Shown here: positions 24,526 through 33,559 of the stretch, one piece after another
How the letters are laid out: each line of letters starts with the position of its first letter
Numbering within the stretch: the first letter of the stretch is position 1
Assembly (NCBI RefSeq): GCF_002943525.1
Contig: NZ_CP025394.1
Coordinates: 5,704,001 to 5,768,000, forward strand
Direction of reading: 5' to 3'
Origin: Kitasatospora sp. MMS16-BH015
Lineage (GTDB): Bacteria; Actinomycetota; Actinomycetes; Streptomycetales; Streptomycetaceae
Length of the DNA: 64,000 nucleotides
Position numbers and translations under genes: made by a program
The notes under the pieces: model-generated
Database searches by the model: none
What the model saw: the letters and a program-made list of their open reading frames with translations, nothing else
What the model was told of the DNA's origin: nothing

Positions 24526-25101
24526 GCGGGGCTCCTCCGGGTGGGAGAGGGGTGTCGGTCACCGGGAGGGCGTGGGTGTGCGATTGGGCGCCGGGCGCGG
24601 CCGTTGGCGGGCGCACGGGCGTCCGAATCCGGTGACTGAGACACGGATCTAACCATCCCGCCCTGCCGAGCCGGGCAGCGGGTGTGTCAGAATCACGTAC
24701 CGGGTGACCCCCGAACCTGAACCCAGGCCCGCCGAGTCGCGACAGACTCGGGGCGCGTAGGACCGGAAGCCGAGGATTTCGGCTCTGGAGCCGAAGCGCC
24801 AGCTCCCCTCCGGAGCCTGCGGTTCACTCCTGCGAGTGTTGTCGGTTCTCCCCTGCTGCCACGGCTCCGTCGGTACTTCCGAAACTGACGGTGGTCAAGT
24901 GGCGGGCAGGGGATGAACAGCGCGTCAAGAGGACAAAAAGGCATAGGTGCGATGCCTTCTGTCCGACCTAGGCTGATCCGATCGCACAGTGCAGCACCCT
25001 AAAACCCTCATCCGAGGGCGCCGCCCGACGGCAGCGCCTCAGCGCTTTACTGTCCCGTCCGTCGGCCCGCGCTCTCGCTGATCTATGACGAAGAGGTCAT
25101 T
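24526..25101. other. 576-bp leader region rich in small hairpins
   Basis: No convincing gene. The region separates a divergent binding-protein gene and the malic enzyme gene. It contains a run of tight hairpins: CCGAGTC/GACTCGG (24732-24751), TTCGGCTC/GAGCCGAA with a two-base loop (24778-24795), GCTCC/GGAGC (24802-24816) and ACTC/GAGT near 24826-24837. The last 100 bases before the malic enzyme GTG are less structured. It does not match a riboswitch class I can recognise. It must hold both promoters. Confidence 0.4.
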
Positions 25102-26298
25102 GTGGCAGCGGAGATCATCCACCCGAACACCGAGGACACCGTCGACCCGGTCGACGCCGTCTTCGCGCTCCACCGCGGCGGCAAGATGGAGACCGTCGCG
25201 ACGGTGCCGGTGCGCGACGCGGACGACCTGTCCCTCGCCTACACCCCCGGCGTCGCCCGGGTCTGCACCGCGATCGCCGAGCAGCCCGAGCTGGTCAACG
25301 ACTACACGTGGAAGTCCAACGTGGTCGCCGTGGTCACCGACGGCACCGCCGTGCTGGGCCTGGGCGACATCGGCCCCGAGGCTTCCCTCCCGGTCATGGA
25401 GGGCAAGGCGATCCTGTTCAAGCAGTTCGGCGGCGTGGACGCGGTGCCGATCGCGCTGGCCACCACCTCGGTGGACGAGATCGTCGAGACCGTCGTCCGG
25501 CTGGCCCCCTCCTTCGGCGGCGTCAACCTGGAGGACATCTCCGCCCCGCGCTGCTTCGAGATCGAGCGGCGCCTCCAGGAGGCCCTGGACATCCCGATCT
25601 TCCACGACGACCAGCACGGCACCGCGATCGTCACCACCGCCGCGCTCTGGAACGCCGCCAAGGTCACCGGCCGCGAGATCGGCTCGCTGCGGGCGGTCAT
25701 CTCCGGCGCCGGCGCGGCCGGCATCGCGATCGCCAAGATGCTGGTGGCCGCCGGGATCGGCGACGTGTCCCTCTGCGACCGCCGCGGTGTCATCCACCAG
25801 GGCCGCGAGGACCTCACCGACGTCAAGGCCGAGATCGCCGCGCTCACCAACAAGGCCGGCATCAAGGGCAGCCTCAACGAGGCGCTGGCCGGGGCGGACG
25901 TCTTCATCGGCGTCTCCGGCGGCACCGTGCCGGAGGAGGCCGTGGCCACCATGGCCAAGGGCTGCTTCGTCTTCGCGATGGCCAACCCGAACCCGGAGAT
26001 CCACCCCGAGGTCGCGCACCGCTACGCCTCGGTGGTCGCCACCGGCCGTTCGGACTTCCCGAACCAGATCAACAACGTGCTGGCCTTCCCCGGCATCTTC
26101 GCCGGCGCCCTGCAGGTCCGGGCCACCCGGATCACCGAGGGCATGAAGCTCGCCGCCGCCCAGGCGCTGGCCGCCGTGGTCGCCGAGGAGCTGACCCCGC
26201 AGAAGGTCATCCCCTCCCCGTTCGACGAGCGGGTCGCCCCGGCCGTCACCAAGGCCGTGGCCGAGGCCGCCCGCCGCGAGGGCGTCGCCCGCCGGTAG
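25102..26298 (+). CDS. maeB: NAD(P)-dependent malic enzyme
   Basis: A 398-residue malic enzyme of the short bacterial type, without a phosphotransacetylase domain. The N-terminal domain has VRDADDLSLAYTPGVARVC; the metal/malate site is FHDDQHGTAIVTTAALWNA; the nucleotide fold has ISGAGAAGIAIAKMLVAAGI; and the tail shows AMANPNPEIHPE. It decarboxylates malate to pyruvate with NAD(P)H formation. The S. coelicolor enzyme at the equivalent place is, as I recall, the NADP-dependent one, which supports lipid and polyketide precursor supply; cofactor preference is inferred. The GTG has AAGAGGT upstream. Confidence 0.92.
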   Translation: MAAEIIHPNTEDTVDPVDAVFALHRGGKMETVATVPVRDADDLSLAYTPGVARVCTAIAEQPELVNDYTWKSNVVAVVTDGTAVLGLGDIGPEASLPVMEGKAILFKQFGGVDAVPIALATTSVDEIVETVVRLAPSFGGVNLEDISAPRCFEIERRLQEALDIPIFHDDQHGTAIVTTAALWNAAKVTGREIGSLRAVISGAGAAGIAIAKMLVAAGIGDVSLCDRRGVIHQGREDLTDVKAEIAALTNKAGIKGSLNEALAGADVFIGVSGGTVPEEAVATMAKGCFVFAMANPNPEIHPEVAHRYASVVATGRSDFPNQINNVLAFPGIFAGALQVRATRITEGMKLAAAQALAAVVAEELTPQKVIPSPFDERVAPAVTKAVAEAARREGVARR

Positions 26299-26390
26299 TC
26301 GCCCTTTCGGGTAGCCGCCTGCCGGGGGCACGGAGTTGCGTGCGTCACTCTGTGCCCCCGGGCGGTCGCGCTCGGCGGTATGGTCCCGGC

Positions 26391-27353
26391 ATGTACGCCG
26401 CCTACGCCGCACGCATCGACGCCGACGACCCGCTGAGCGCCCTGGAGTTGGGCGAGCTGCCCGAGCCTCAGGCCCGTCCGGGCTGGAGCGTGGTGACCGT
26501 CAAGGCCGCCACCCTCAACCACCACGACCTCTGGTCGCTGCGCGGGGTGGGCCTGCCCGCCGAGCGGCTGCCGATGATCCTCGGCTGCGACGCCGCGGGC
26601 GTCGACGAGCAGGGCAACGAGGTCGTCATCCACTCCGTGATCGGCCAGAGCGGCCACGGGGTCGGGCCGACCGAGCCGCGCTCCATCCTCACCGAGCGGT
26701 ACCAGGGCACCTTCGCCCAGCAGGTCGCCGTGCCGACCTGGAACCTGCTGCCCAAGCCGGCCGAGCTCTCCTTCGCCGAGGCCGCCTGCCTGCCCACGGC
26801 CTGGCTCACCGCCTACCGGATGCTCTTCACCAAGGCAGCCGCCAAGCCCGGCGAGACCGTCCTCGTCCAGGGCGCCGGCGGTGGCGTGGCCACCGCGCTG
26901 ATCGTGCTCGGCAAGGCGGCCGGCCTGCGGGTCTGGGTCACCGGCCGGGACGAGGCCAAGCGGGCCCGTGCCCTCTCCCTCGGCGCCGACGCCGTCTTCG
27001 AGAGCGGCGCCCGCCTCCCCGAGCGGGTCGACGCCGTGATGGAGACGGTCGGTGCCGCCACCTGGAGCCACTCCGTCAAGGCCCTCAAGCCCGGCGGCGC
27101 CATCGTCATCTCCGGCGCCACCTCCGGCCCCCACCCCAAGGCCGCCGAGCTCAACCGGATCTTCTTCCTCGAGCTCCGCGTGCTCGGCTCCACCATGGGC
27201 ACCAAGGAGGAGCTGGCCGGCCTGCTCGCCCTCTGCGCCAACACCGGCGTCCGCCCGGTGATCGACTCCGTCCACCCCCTCACCGAGGCCCGCGACGCCT
27301 TCGCCCGCCTCGCCAAGGGCGAGGTCTTCGGCAAGCTGGTGCTCACCCCCTGA
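26391..27353 (+). CDS. Zinc-free MDR/quinone-oxidoreductase-like protein
   Basis: A 320-residue medium-chain dehydrogenase/reductase. The GroES-like part contains VKAATLNHHDLWSLRGVG, MILGCDAAGV and FAEAACLPTAWLTAYRMLF; the NAD(P)-binding fold has VLVQGAGGGVATALIVLGK. The structural-zinc cysteine cluster is absent, placing it near quinone oxidoreductases. Reaction: NAD(P)H-dependent reduction of an unknown carbonyl or quinone in the cytosol. It lies 92 bp after maeB and may be transcribed with it. A terminator follows. Confidence 0.86.
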   Translation: MYAAYAARIDADDPLSALELGELPEPQARPGWSVVTVKAATLNHHDLWSLRGVGLPAERLPMILGCDAAGVDEQGNEVVIHSVIGQSGHGVGPTEPRSILTERYQGTFAQQVAVPTWNLLPKPAELSFAEAACLPTAWLTAYRMLFTKAAAKPGETVLVQGAGGGVATALIVLGKAAGLRVWVTGRDEAKRARALSLGADAVFESGARLPERVDAVMETVGAATWSHSVKALKPGGAIVISGATSGPHPKAAELNRIFFLELRVLGSTMGTKEELAGLLALCANTGVRPVIDSVHPLTEARDAFARLAKGEVFGKLVLTP

Positions 27354-27364
27354 CGGCACGCCGG

Positions 27365-27393
27365 AGCCCCCGGGAGCACGGCTCCCGGGGGCT
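27365..27393. terminator. Terminator between the MDR and PadR genes
   Basis: Perfect 13-base arms AGCCCCCGGGAGC (27365-27377) and complement (27381-27393) with a three-base loop, between convergent genes; it can act on both. Confidence 0.8.
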
Positions 27394-27405
27394 GGTGGTG
27401 GGGCG

Positions 27406-28407
27406 TCAGTGGAAGGTGGCGCGCAGGCGGTCGGCGGCGGCGGCGAGAGTGGCTCGGGTGGTGGCGAGCTGGGCCGGGGTGACGCCCGAGTCGCGGGCGG
27501 CGTCGCGGATCTGGTCGCGGAAGCGGTCGAGCAGGCGCTCGAGCTCGCGGGCCGGGTCGGCGGCCGGGTCGGTGGCGGCCCAGGCGGGGGTGTCGGCGGG
27601 GGGCTTGTCGAGGTCGATCCGGTCGACCGTGATCTGCTCCTCGGCGGGCGGCGGGGCGGCGGGGCCCCACTTGGCGGCGTCGGCCAGGCCGGCCAGGCTG
27701 CGGGTGAGCTCGGCCAGGCCCTCGGTGAGGCCGGTGGACCAGTCGCCCCGGGCGGCGGCCTCGCGGACCTGCTGCTCGACCCGCTTCTTGATCCGGATCG
27801 CCTCCTGCTGGGCGGCGCCGCGGGCGGCCTTGGCCTCCTCGCGCAGGCGCCGCGCCTCCTCCTCGGCGGCCTTGGCCTTCGCCTTGGCGGCCCGCTCCTG
27901 CTCCTTGGCCCGGCGGGCCTGCTCCTTGGCCTGGGTCTTGAACTGGGCGAACTCCTCCTTGGCCCGCTGCCAGGCCTCCTTGTCGCCCCAGGGCCCGGCC
28001 CAGGGCTCGCCCTCGGCCTTGGGGGCCTGGCGGGCCGCGCCCCACAGCTCCTCGCGCAGGCTCTTCGCGCTGTCCCGGACGTCCTCGCGGATCGCCCCGG
28101 CCAGCTGGGCCACCGAGGCGCGGATCTCGCTCTCCAGCTCGTCGAGCTCGGCCTGCCGGTCGGCCAGCTCGGCGCGGCCGGCCTCGGTGAGGTGGTAGAC
28201 CTTGCGGCCGCCCTCGGTGGAGTGGCTGACCAGGCCCTCCTGCTCCAGCTTGGCGAGCCGGGGGTAGACGGTGCCGGCCGAGGGCGCGTAGGTGCCCTCG
28301 AAGCGCTCCTCCAGCAGGCGGATCACGTCGTAGCCGTGCCGGGGTGACTCGCCGAGCAGCTTGAGCAGGTAGAGCCGGAGGCGGCCGTGGCCGAAGACGG
28401 GGGTCAT
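27406..28407 (-). CDS. PadR-family regulator with long coiled-coil tail
   Basis: A 333-residue protein. The first 80 residues are a PadR winged helix (LLKLLGESPRHGYDVIRLL, YAPSAGTVYPRLAKLEQEGL, GRKVYHLTEAGRAELADR). Residues about 140-215 are a charged Lys/Glu/Ala/Arg coiled coil, followed by a Pro-rich link and a C-terminal helical region (ELERLLDRFRDQIRDAARDS). Normal PadR proteins are 100-190 residues, so the extension is unusual. It is the second gene of an operon, one base after the DUF4097 stop, and likely represses that operon through the twin palindromes upstream. Confidence 0.85.
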   Translation of the reverse strand: MTPVFGHGRLRLYLLKLLGESPRHGYDVIRLLEERFEGTYAPSAGTVYPRLAKLEQEGLVSHSTEGGRKVYHLTEAGRAELADRQAELDELESEIRASVAQLAGAIREDVRDSAKSLREELWGAARQAPKAEGEPWAGPWGDKEAWQRAKEEFAQFKTQAKEQARRAKEQERAAKAKAKAAEEEARRLREEAKAARGAAQQEAIRIKKRVEQQVREAAARGDWSTGLTEGLAELTRSLAGLADAAKWGPAAPPPAEEQITVDRIDLDKPPADTPAWAATDPAADPARELERLLDRFRDQIRDAARDSGVTPAQLATTRATLAAAADRLRATFH

Positions 28408-28408
28408 C

Positions 28409-29347
28409 TCAGTTCTCCTCGGAGTCGGACGGGGCGGTCGAGTCGGCGGGGGCCTCGGCGGCGGGCGCGGCCGGGGTGGTGGGCAGCTCCTTGACCAGGC
28501 TGGGCCGGTCCTCCTCCGGCTCGGGGCGGCGCAGCACGGTGACGGCGCCGGAGACGGTGGTGACCTGGAGCTTGCCGGCGCCGGAGCCGATCTCGCCGGA
28601 GAGCCGCTTGGCGCCCCAGCTGCCGTTCACGGTGAGCTCCTCGAAGGTGGAGGAGAGGTCGCCGCTGGTGGTGCCGAGCTCGACCTTGGTGTCGGCGAGC
28701 GAGGGGAGCCGGATGCCGACCGGGCCGCTCACGGTGGAGACGCTGATCTCGGCGGCGGTGCGCACGTCCAGGTCGAGGGTGACGGCGCCGCTGACCGACT
28801 TGGCGGCGATCCTGTCGGCGGTGCCGGCGATCACGGTGAGGTCGCCGGAGACGGAGTGCGCGCGCAGCTCGCCGGAGAGGGCCTGGGCGGTGACGGCGCC
28901 GGAGACGGTGTTGGCGTCGGTGCGGCCGGAGATGCCGACCAGGGTGGTCTCGCCGCTGGCGCCGTTGACCGAGACGCGGCCGGCGATGCCGGAGACGGTG
29001 GTGTCGGCCGAGACGGTGCCGACCTTGACCTCGGCGCCGGCCGGGACGGCCAGCGAGACCACGGCGCGGTTGTGCTTGCGCAGGGTGCCGAAGAAGGACT
29101 TGACCGACTCCAGCGACTTGAGGGCCTCGGAGAAGCGGCCCACGTTGAGCTCGGGGTAGGTGACGGTGAGGACCCCGTCGACCTGCTCGATGTGCAGGGC
29201 GTCGCCCTCCAGCTCGGTGACCTCCAGCCGGGCCGGGCCCTCGGAGGCGACCACATTGACCACGCCGGCCACGATGCGCACCTGGAGGGTGTCGACCGGC
29301 TCCTCGAAGGTGATCTGCTCCGGCCCGCTGACCGTCCACTGACTCAT
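28409..29347 (-). CDS. DUF4097 beta-solenoid protein
   Basis: A 312-residue protein of the DUF4097 family. Short repeated strands with a VSG or SG motif recur every 16-20 residues from about residue 105 to 265 (VSGIAGRVSVNGASGETTLV, KSVSGAVTLDL, STVSGPVGIRL, TTVSGAVTVL), typical of a right-handed beta solenoid. No signal peptide or membrane helix; a Glu/Pro/Ala tail closes it. DUF4097 genes often accompany PadR regulators; their role, possibly as a cell-envelope stress scaffold, is not established. The ATG at 29347 has GGGAGG eight bases upstream. Confidence 0.85.
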   Translation of the reverse strand: MSQWTVSGPEQITFEEPVDTLQVRIVAGVVNVVASEGPARLEVTELEGDALHIEQVDGVLTVTYPELNVGRFSEALKSLESVKSFFGTLRKHNRAVVSLAVPAGAEVKVGTVSADTTVSGIAGRVSVNGASGETTLVGISGRTDANTVSGAVTAQALSGELRAHSVSGDLTVIAGTADRIAAKSVSGAVTLDLDVRTAAEISVSTVSGPVGIRLPSLADTKVELGTTSGDLSSTFEELTVNGSWGAKRLSGEIGSGAGKLQVTTVSGAVTVLRRPEPEEDRPSLVKELPTTPAAPAAEAPADSTAPSDSEEN

Positions 29348-29371
29348 GACTGAAGCCTCCCGTTGACGACT

Positions 29372-29413
29372 CGCGATGTATCGCGTCGTTCCCAATAACA
29401 CGATATATCGCGT
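29372..29413 (-). promoter_or_regulatory. Twin palindromes, probable PadR operator/promoter
   Basis: CGCGATGTATCGCG (29372-29385) and ACGATATATCGCGT (29400-29413) share the core CGAT(A/G)TATCG and lie 28 bp apart, 25-66 bp before the DUF4097 start. They are the only A/T-rich palindromes in the area. The AT-rich core resembles known PadR operators, which supports autoregulation; that is inference. Confidence 0.6.
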
Positions 29414-29490
29414 GGGGGCGAAGTCAAGGCACTTCCGGGGGAACCGGGGCCGGTCTCGGGGAAGAGTCAGGGTCACCCCCGAGAACGCCG

Positions 29491-29525
29491 GAAGGGCCCG
29501 GGAGCGGTGTGCTCCCGGGCCCTTC
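29491..29525 (-). terminator. Terminator after the DUF6104 gene
   Basis: Perfect 15-base arms GAAGGGCCCGGGAGC (29491-29505) and complement (29511-29525), five-base loop, directly after the small gene on the minus strand. Confidence 0.8.
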
Positions 29526-29535
29526 CCGATCGGTC

Positions 29536-29715
29536 TCAGTCCTCGTCCTCGTCGTCGAGGCGGGCCAGCCAGGTGGCCAGCCGCTCGACCGGGATCTCGA
29601 AGTCCGGGTTGAGGTCGACGAACTCGCGCAGCCGCTCGGCGAGCCACTCGAAGGTGACCTCCTCGTCGCCGCGCCGGCTGGCCAGCTCCTCGATCCCACG
29701 GTCGGTGAAGTACAC
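29536..29715 (-). CDS. DUF6104-like small acidic protein
   Basis: A 59-residue protein from a GTG at 29715 with AAGGAG seven bases upstream. It reads VYFTDRGIEELASRRGDEEV, then FEWLAERLREFVDLNPDFE, and ends LARLDDEDED. I recognise it as a small conserved streptomycete protein family (DUF6104). It is helical, acidic and without signals or cysteines. It lies between kgd and the DUF4097/PadR operon, with terminators on both sides, so it is a separate unit. Function unknown. Confidence 0.78.
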   Translation of the reverse strand: MYFTDRGIEELASRRGDEEVTFEWLAERLREFVDLNPDFEIPVERLATWLARLDDEDED

Positions 29716-29745
29716 GGTGTTCTCCTTCTGGGGGTGGTACGGGCG

Positions 29746-29785
29746 AAGGCCCGGTCCCTCCGCGCGGGCGGCGGGACCGGGCCTT
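29746..29785 (-). terminator. Terminator after kgd
   Basis: Arms AAGGCCCGGTCCC (29746-29758) and GGGACCGGGCCTT (29773-29785) form a perfect 13-base stem 27 bases beyond the kgd stop. Confidence 0.8.
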
Positions 29786-29812
29786 CAGGCGTCGCTCAAG
29801 CGAGCCGCAGGC

Positions 29813-32800
29813 CTACAGGGCGAAGATCTCGTCCAGCAGGGCCGCCTGCTCCACCTTGTGACGGTTGGCCGAACCCACCGCCGGGGCGGAGGAGGCGGTG
29901 CGGGCCACCCGGCGCAGGCGCGAACCGTTGGCGCTGCGGCCGATGACGACCTGGAGGTGGTCGACGAGGTTCATCGCGATGAACGGCCAGGCACCCTGGT
30001 TGGCCGGCTCCTCCTGCGCCCAGATGAACTGGACGTTGTCGCCGTAGCGGCTCAGCTCCTCCTGGAGCTCCGCCACCGGCAGCGGGTAGAGCCGCTCGAC
30101 CCGGACGATCGCGGTGTCGGTGACCCCGCGCTCCTCCCGCGCCTGGGCGACGTCGTAGTAGAACTTGCCCGCGGTGATGATCACCTTGCGCACGTTCGCC
30201 GGGTCGACGCTGGTGTCGCCGATGACCGGGCGGAACGAGCCCGAGGTGAACTCGGCGGTGGCCGAGGCCGCCGCCTTCAGGCGCAGCATCGACTTCGGGG
30301 TGAAGACGACCAGCGGCTTGTGGTGCGGGTTGTGCGCCTGCCAGCGCAGCAGGTGGAAGTAGTTCGACGGGAGCGTGGGCATCGCGACCGTCATGTTGTC
30401 CTGCGCGCAGAGCTGCAGGAAGCGCTCCGGGCGGGCCGAGGAGTGGTCCGGGCCCTGGCCCTCCATGCCGTGCGGCAGCAGCAGGGTGACGCCGGAGTGC
30501 TGGCCCCACTTCTGCTCGGCGGAGGCGATGTACTCGTCGACGACGGTCTGCGCGCCGTTGACGAAGTCACCGAACTGCGCCTCCCACATGACCAGCGCGT
30601 TCGGGCGGGTCAGCGAGTAGCCGTACTCGAAGCCCATCGCCGCGTACTCCGACAGCAGGCTGTCGTAGACGGTGTAGCGGGCCTGGTCCTCGGTCAGGTA
30701 CAGCAGCGGGGTGTAGTCCTCGCCGGTGTTCCGGTCGATCAGCACCGCGTGGCGCTGGCCGAAGGTGCCGCGGCGGCTGTCCTGGCCGGCCAGGCGGACG
30801 GGGTGACCCTCCATCAGCAGCGAGCCGATGGCGAGGGTCTCGCCCATGGCCCAGTCGATGGTGTTGTCCTCGACCGAGGCCGCGCGGCGCTGCAGCTGGG
30901 GCAGCAGGCGCGGGTGCACGGTCAGCCACTCCGGCAGGTTGACCTGGGAGGCGGCGATCCGCTTGACCATCTCCTCGGAGATGCCCGTCTGGATGGAGAC
31001 GGGGAAGTCGGCCTGCGGCTTGCCGTTGGTGGCGGTGGAGGCGGCCGAGGTGGCCTCGCGGACCTCGGAGAAGACCTTCTCCAGCTGGCCCTGGAAGTCC
31101 TGGAGCGCCTGCTCCGCCTCTTCCATGGTGATGTCGCCGCGACCGATCAGGCCCTCGGTGTAGAGCTTGCGCACCGAGCGCTTCTTGTCGATCAGGTCGT
31201 ACATCAGCGGCTGGGTGAACGAGGGGTTGTCGGCCTCGTTGTGACCGCGGCGGCGGTAGCAGATGAGGTCGATCACGACGTCCTTGTGGAACGCCTGGCG
31301 GAACTCGAAGGCGATCCGCGCGACGCGGACCACGGCCTCCGGGTCGTCGCCGTTCACGTGGAAGATCGGGGCCTCGATCATCCGCGCCACGTCGGTGCAG
31401 TACATCGACGAGCGGGAGGACGCCGGGGCGGCGGTGAAGCCGACCTGGTTGTTGACCACGAGGTGGATCGTGCCGCCGGTGCGGTAACCGCGCAGCTGCG
31501 ACATGTTCAGGGTCTCCGCGACCACGCCCTGGCCCGCGAAGGCCGCGTCGCCGTGGACCTGGATCGGCAGCACCGGGAAGGTGGTGCCGCCCTGGTCGAG
31601 CACGTCCTGCTTGGCGCGGACGATGCCCTCGACGACCGGGTCGACCGTCTCCAGGTGGGAGGGGTTGGCGGCCAGCGAGACCTTGATGGTCTCCCCGTCC
31701 AGGCCGGTGAAGGTGCCCTCGGCGCCCAGGTGGTACTTGACGTCGCCGGAGCCGTGCATGGACTTCGGGTCGAGGTTGCCCTCGAACTCGCCGAAGATCC
31801 GGCCGTACGGCTTGCCGACGATGTTGGCCAGCACGTTCAGGCGGCCGCGGTGGGCCATGCCGATGACGGCCTCGTCGAGGCGGTGCTCGGCCGCCGCGTC
31901 GATGGTGGCGTCCAGCAGCGGGATGAGGGACTCGCCGCCCTCCAGCGAGAAACGCTTCTGCCCGACGTACTTGGTCTGCAGGAAGGTCTCGAAGGCCTCG
32001 GCGGAGTTCAGCCGGCGGAGGATCCGCAGCTGCTCCTCGCGCTCGGGCTTGGCGTACGGCTTCTCCAGGCGCTCCTGCAGCCACTTGCGCTGCTTCGGGT
32101 CCTGGATGTGCATGTACTCGATGCCGACGGTGCGGCAGTACGTGTTGCGCAGCAGGCCGAGGATGTCGCGGAGCTTCATCATCTTCTGGCCGCCGAAGCC
32201 GCCGACGGCGAACTCGCGCTCCAGGTCCCACAGGGTCAGCCCGTGCTCGACCACGTCGAGGTCCGGGTGACGGCGCTGCTTGTACTCCAGCGGGTCGGTG
32301 TCGGCCATCAGGTGGCCGCGCACGCGGTACGCGTGGATGAGCTCCATCACGCGGGCGGTCTTGTTGACCTCGTCCTCGTGGGTGGTGGCCACGTCGGTGG
32401 CCCAGCGGACCGGCTCGTACGGGATCCGCAGCGAGGCGAAGACCTCGTCGTAGAAGTTGTGCTCGCCGAGCAGCAGCTGGTGGATCGTGCGCAGGAACTC
32501 GCCCGAACCGGCGCCCTGGATGACGCGGTGGTCGTAGGTCGAGGTGAGCGTCATGATCTTGGAGATGCCCAGGCGGGCCAGGGTCTCCTGCGAGGAGCCC
32601 TGGAACTCGGCCGGGTACTCCATGGCGCCGACGCCGACGATGGTGCCCTGGCCCTGCATCAGGCGCGGCACGGAGTGCACGGTGCCGATGCCGCCGGGGT
32701 TGGTCAGCGAGACGGTGACGCCGGTGAAGTCGTCCATCGTCAGCTTGTTGGCGCGGGCCCGGCGGACGATGTCCTCGTAGGCCTGCCAGAAGCCGTGGAA

Positions 32801-33559
32801 GTCGAGCGTCTCGGCCTTCTTGATGGCCGCGACGACGAGCTGGCGGTCGCCGTTGGGCTTCACCAGGTCGATGGCCAGACCGAGGTTCACGTGGTCCGGC
32901 TTCACGAGGTAGGACTTGCCGTCCTTGACCGCGTAGCTGTGGTTCATCGCCGGGTTGGCCTTGACGGCCTGGACCAGGGCGTAACCGATCAGGTGCGTGA
33001 AGGAGACCTTGCCACCGCGGGCGCGCTGCAGGTGGTTGTTGATGACGATGCGGTTGTCGATCAACAGCTTGGCCGGCACGGCACGCACGGACGTCGCCGT
33101 GGGCACCTCGAGCGAGGCGTCCATGTTGGTGGCGACGGCCTTGGCCGGGCCCCGCAGCGGGATCAGCTCGGGCCCCTCGGCGGCGGCCGCGGCGGGCGCC
33201 GGGACGGCGGCCTTCGGCGCGGGCGGCGCGGCCGGGGCTGCGGCGAGCGGCGCGGGCGCCGGCTGCGCCGGAGCCGGAGCGGCCGGTGCAGCGGGGGCGG
33301 GCGCCGGTGCGGCCGCAGCGGCGGCAGTCGGGGCAGGGGCGGCAACGGCGGTCGGCGTGGGGCCGGCCTGGGTCGCGGCCTGGGTCACTGGAGTCACCTC
33401 GGTACCGGGCTTGTAGTCGGCGAAAAAGTCCCACCAGGCTCGGTCGACCGAGTTGGGATCCTGGAGGTACTGCTGGTAGATCTCGTCGACGAGCCACTCG
33501 TTGGGGCCGAAGCCAGTGGAGCTTGCCGAGCTGACGGGGGTTTCAGGGTGTGGCGACAC
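29813..33559 (-). CDS. kgd: Multifunctional 2-oxoglutarate decarboxylase/dehydrogenase E1 with E2-like domain
   Basis: A 1,248-residue enzyme of the actinobacterial OdhA/Kgd type. An N-terminal segment (FGPNEWLVDEIYQQYLQ) is followed by an Ala/Pro linker (about 55-125), an E2-like acyltransferase core (about 150-365, with DHRVIQGAGSGEFL) and the thiamine-diphosphate E1 domain to the end. It decarboxylates 2-oxoglutarate in the TCA cycle; the fused transferase domain takes over part of the E2 role in a hybrid complex with pyruvate dehydrogenase components. No lipoyl domain is present. The GTG at 33559 gives VSPHPETPVSS; its ribosome site is a loose purine run. Corresponds in place and layout to the S. 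coelicolor enzyme. Confidence 0.95.
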   Translation of the reverse strand: MSPHPETPVSSASSTGFGPNEWLVDEIYQQYLQDPNSVDRAWWDFFADYKPGTEVTPVTQAATQAGPTPTAVAAPAPTAAAAAAPAPAPAAPAAPAPAQPAPAPLAAAPAAPPAPKAAVPAPAAAAAEGPELIPLRGPAKAVATNMDASLEVPTATSVRAVPAKLLIDNRIVINNHLQRARGGKVSFTHLIGYALVQAVKANPAMNHSYAVKDGKSYLVKPDHVNLGLAIDLVKPNGDRQLVVAAIKKAETLDFHGFWQAYEDIVRRARANKLTMDDFTGVTVSLTNPGGIGTVHSVPRLMQGQGTIVGVGAMEYPAEFQGSSQETLARLGISKIMTLTSTYDHRVIQGAGSGEFLRTIHQLLLGEHNFYDEVFASLRIPYEPVRWATDVATTHEDEVNKTARVMELIHAYRVRGHLMADTDPLEYKQRRHPDLDVVEHGLTLWDLEREFAVGGFGGQKMMKLRDILGLLRNTYCRTVGIEYMHIQDPKQRKWLQERLEKPYAKPEREEQLRILRRLNSAEAFETFLQTKYVGQKRFSLEGGESLIPLLDATIDAAAEHRLDEAVIGMAHRGRLNVLANIVGKPYGRIFGEFEGNLDPKSMHGSGDVKYHLGAEGTFTGLDGETIKVSLAANPSHLETVDPVVEGIVRAKQDVLDQGGTTFPVLPIQVHGDAAFAGQGVVAETLNMSQLRGYRTGGTIHLVVNNQVGFTAAPASSRSSMYCTDVARMIEAPIFHVNGDDPEAVVRVARIAFEFRQAFHKDVVIDLICYRRRGHNEADNPSFTQPLMYDLIDKKRSVRKLYTEGLIGRGDITMEEAEQALQDFQGQLEKVFSEVREATSAASTATNGKPQADFPVSIQTGISEEMVKRIAASQVNLPEWLTVHPRLLPQLQRRAASVEDNTIDWAMGETLAIGSLLMEGHPVRLAGQDSRRGTFGQRHAVLIDRNTGEDYTPLLYLTEDQARYTVYDSLLSEYAAMGFEYGYSLTRPNALVMWEAQFGDFVNGAQTVVDEYIASAEQKWGQHSGVTLLLPHGMEGQGPDHSSARPERFLQLCAQDNMTVAMPTLPSNYFHLLRWQAHNPHHKPLVVFTPKSMLRLKAAASATAEFTSGSFRPVIGDTSVDPANVRKVIITAGKFYYDVAQAREERGVTDTAIVRVERLYPLPVAELQEELSRYGDNVQFIWAQEEPANQGAWPFIAMNLVDHLQVVIGRSANGSRLRRVARTASSAPAVGSANRHKVEQAALLDEIFAL

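Noticed and set aside
24693..24944. 83-codon frame in the malic enzyme leader
   Set aside because: Arg/Ser/Pro-rich, no ribosome site, and it crosses several hairpins; no family resemblance.
32990..33420. Ala/Gly-rich open frame opposite the kgd linker
   Set aside because: It is the complement of the Ala/Pro linker of kgd; the low complexity comes from that linker.
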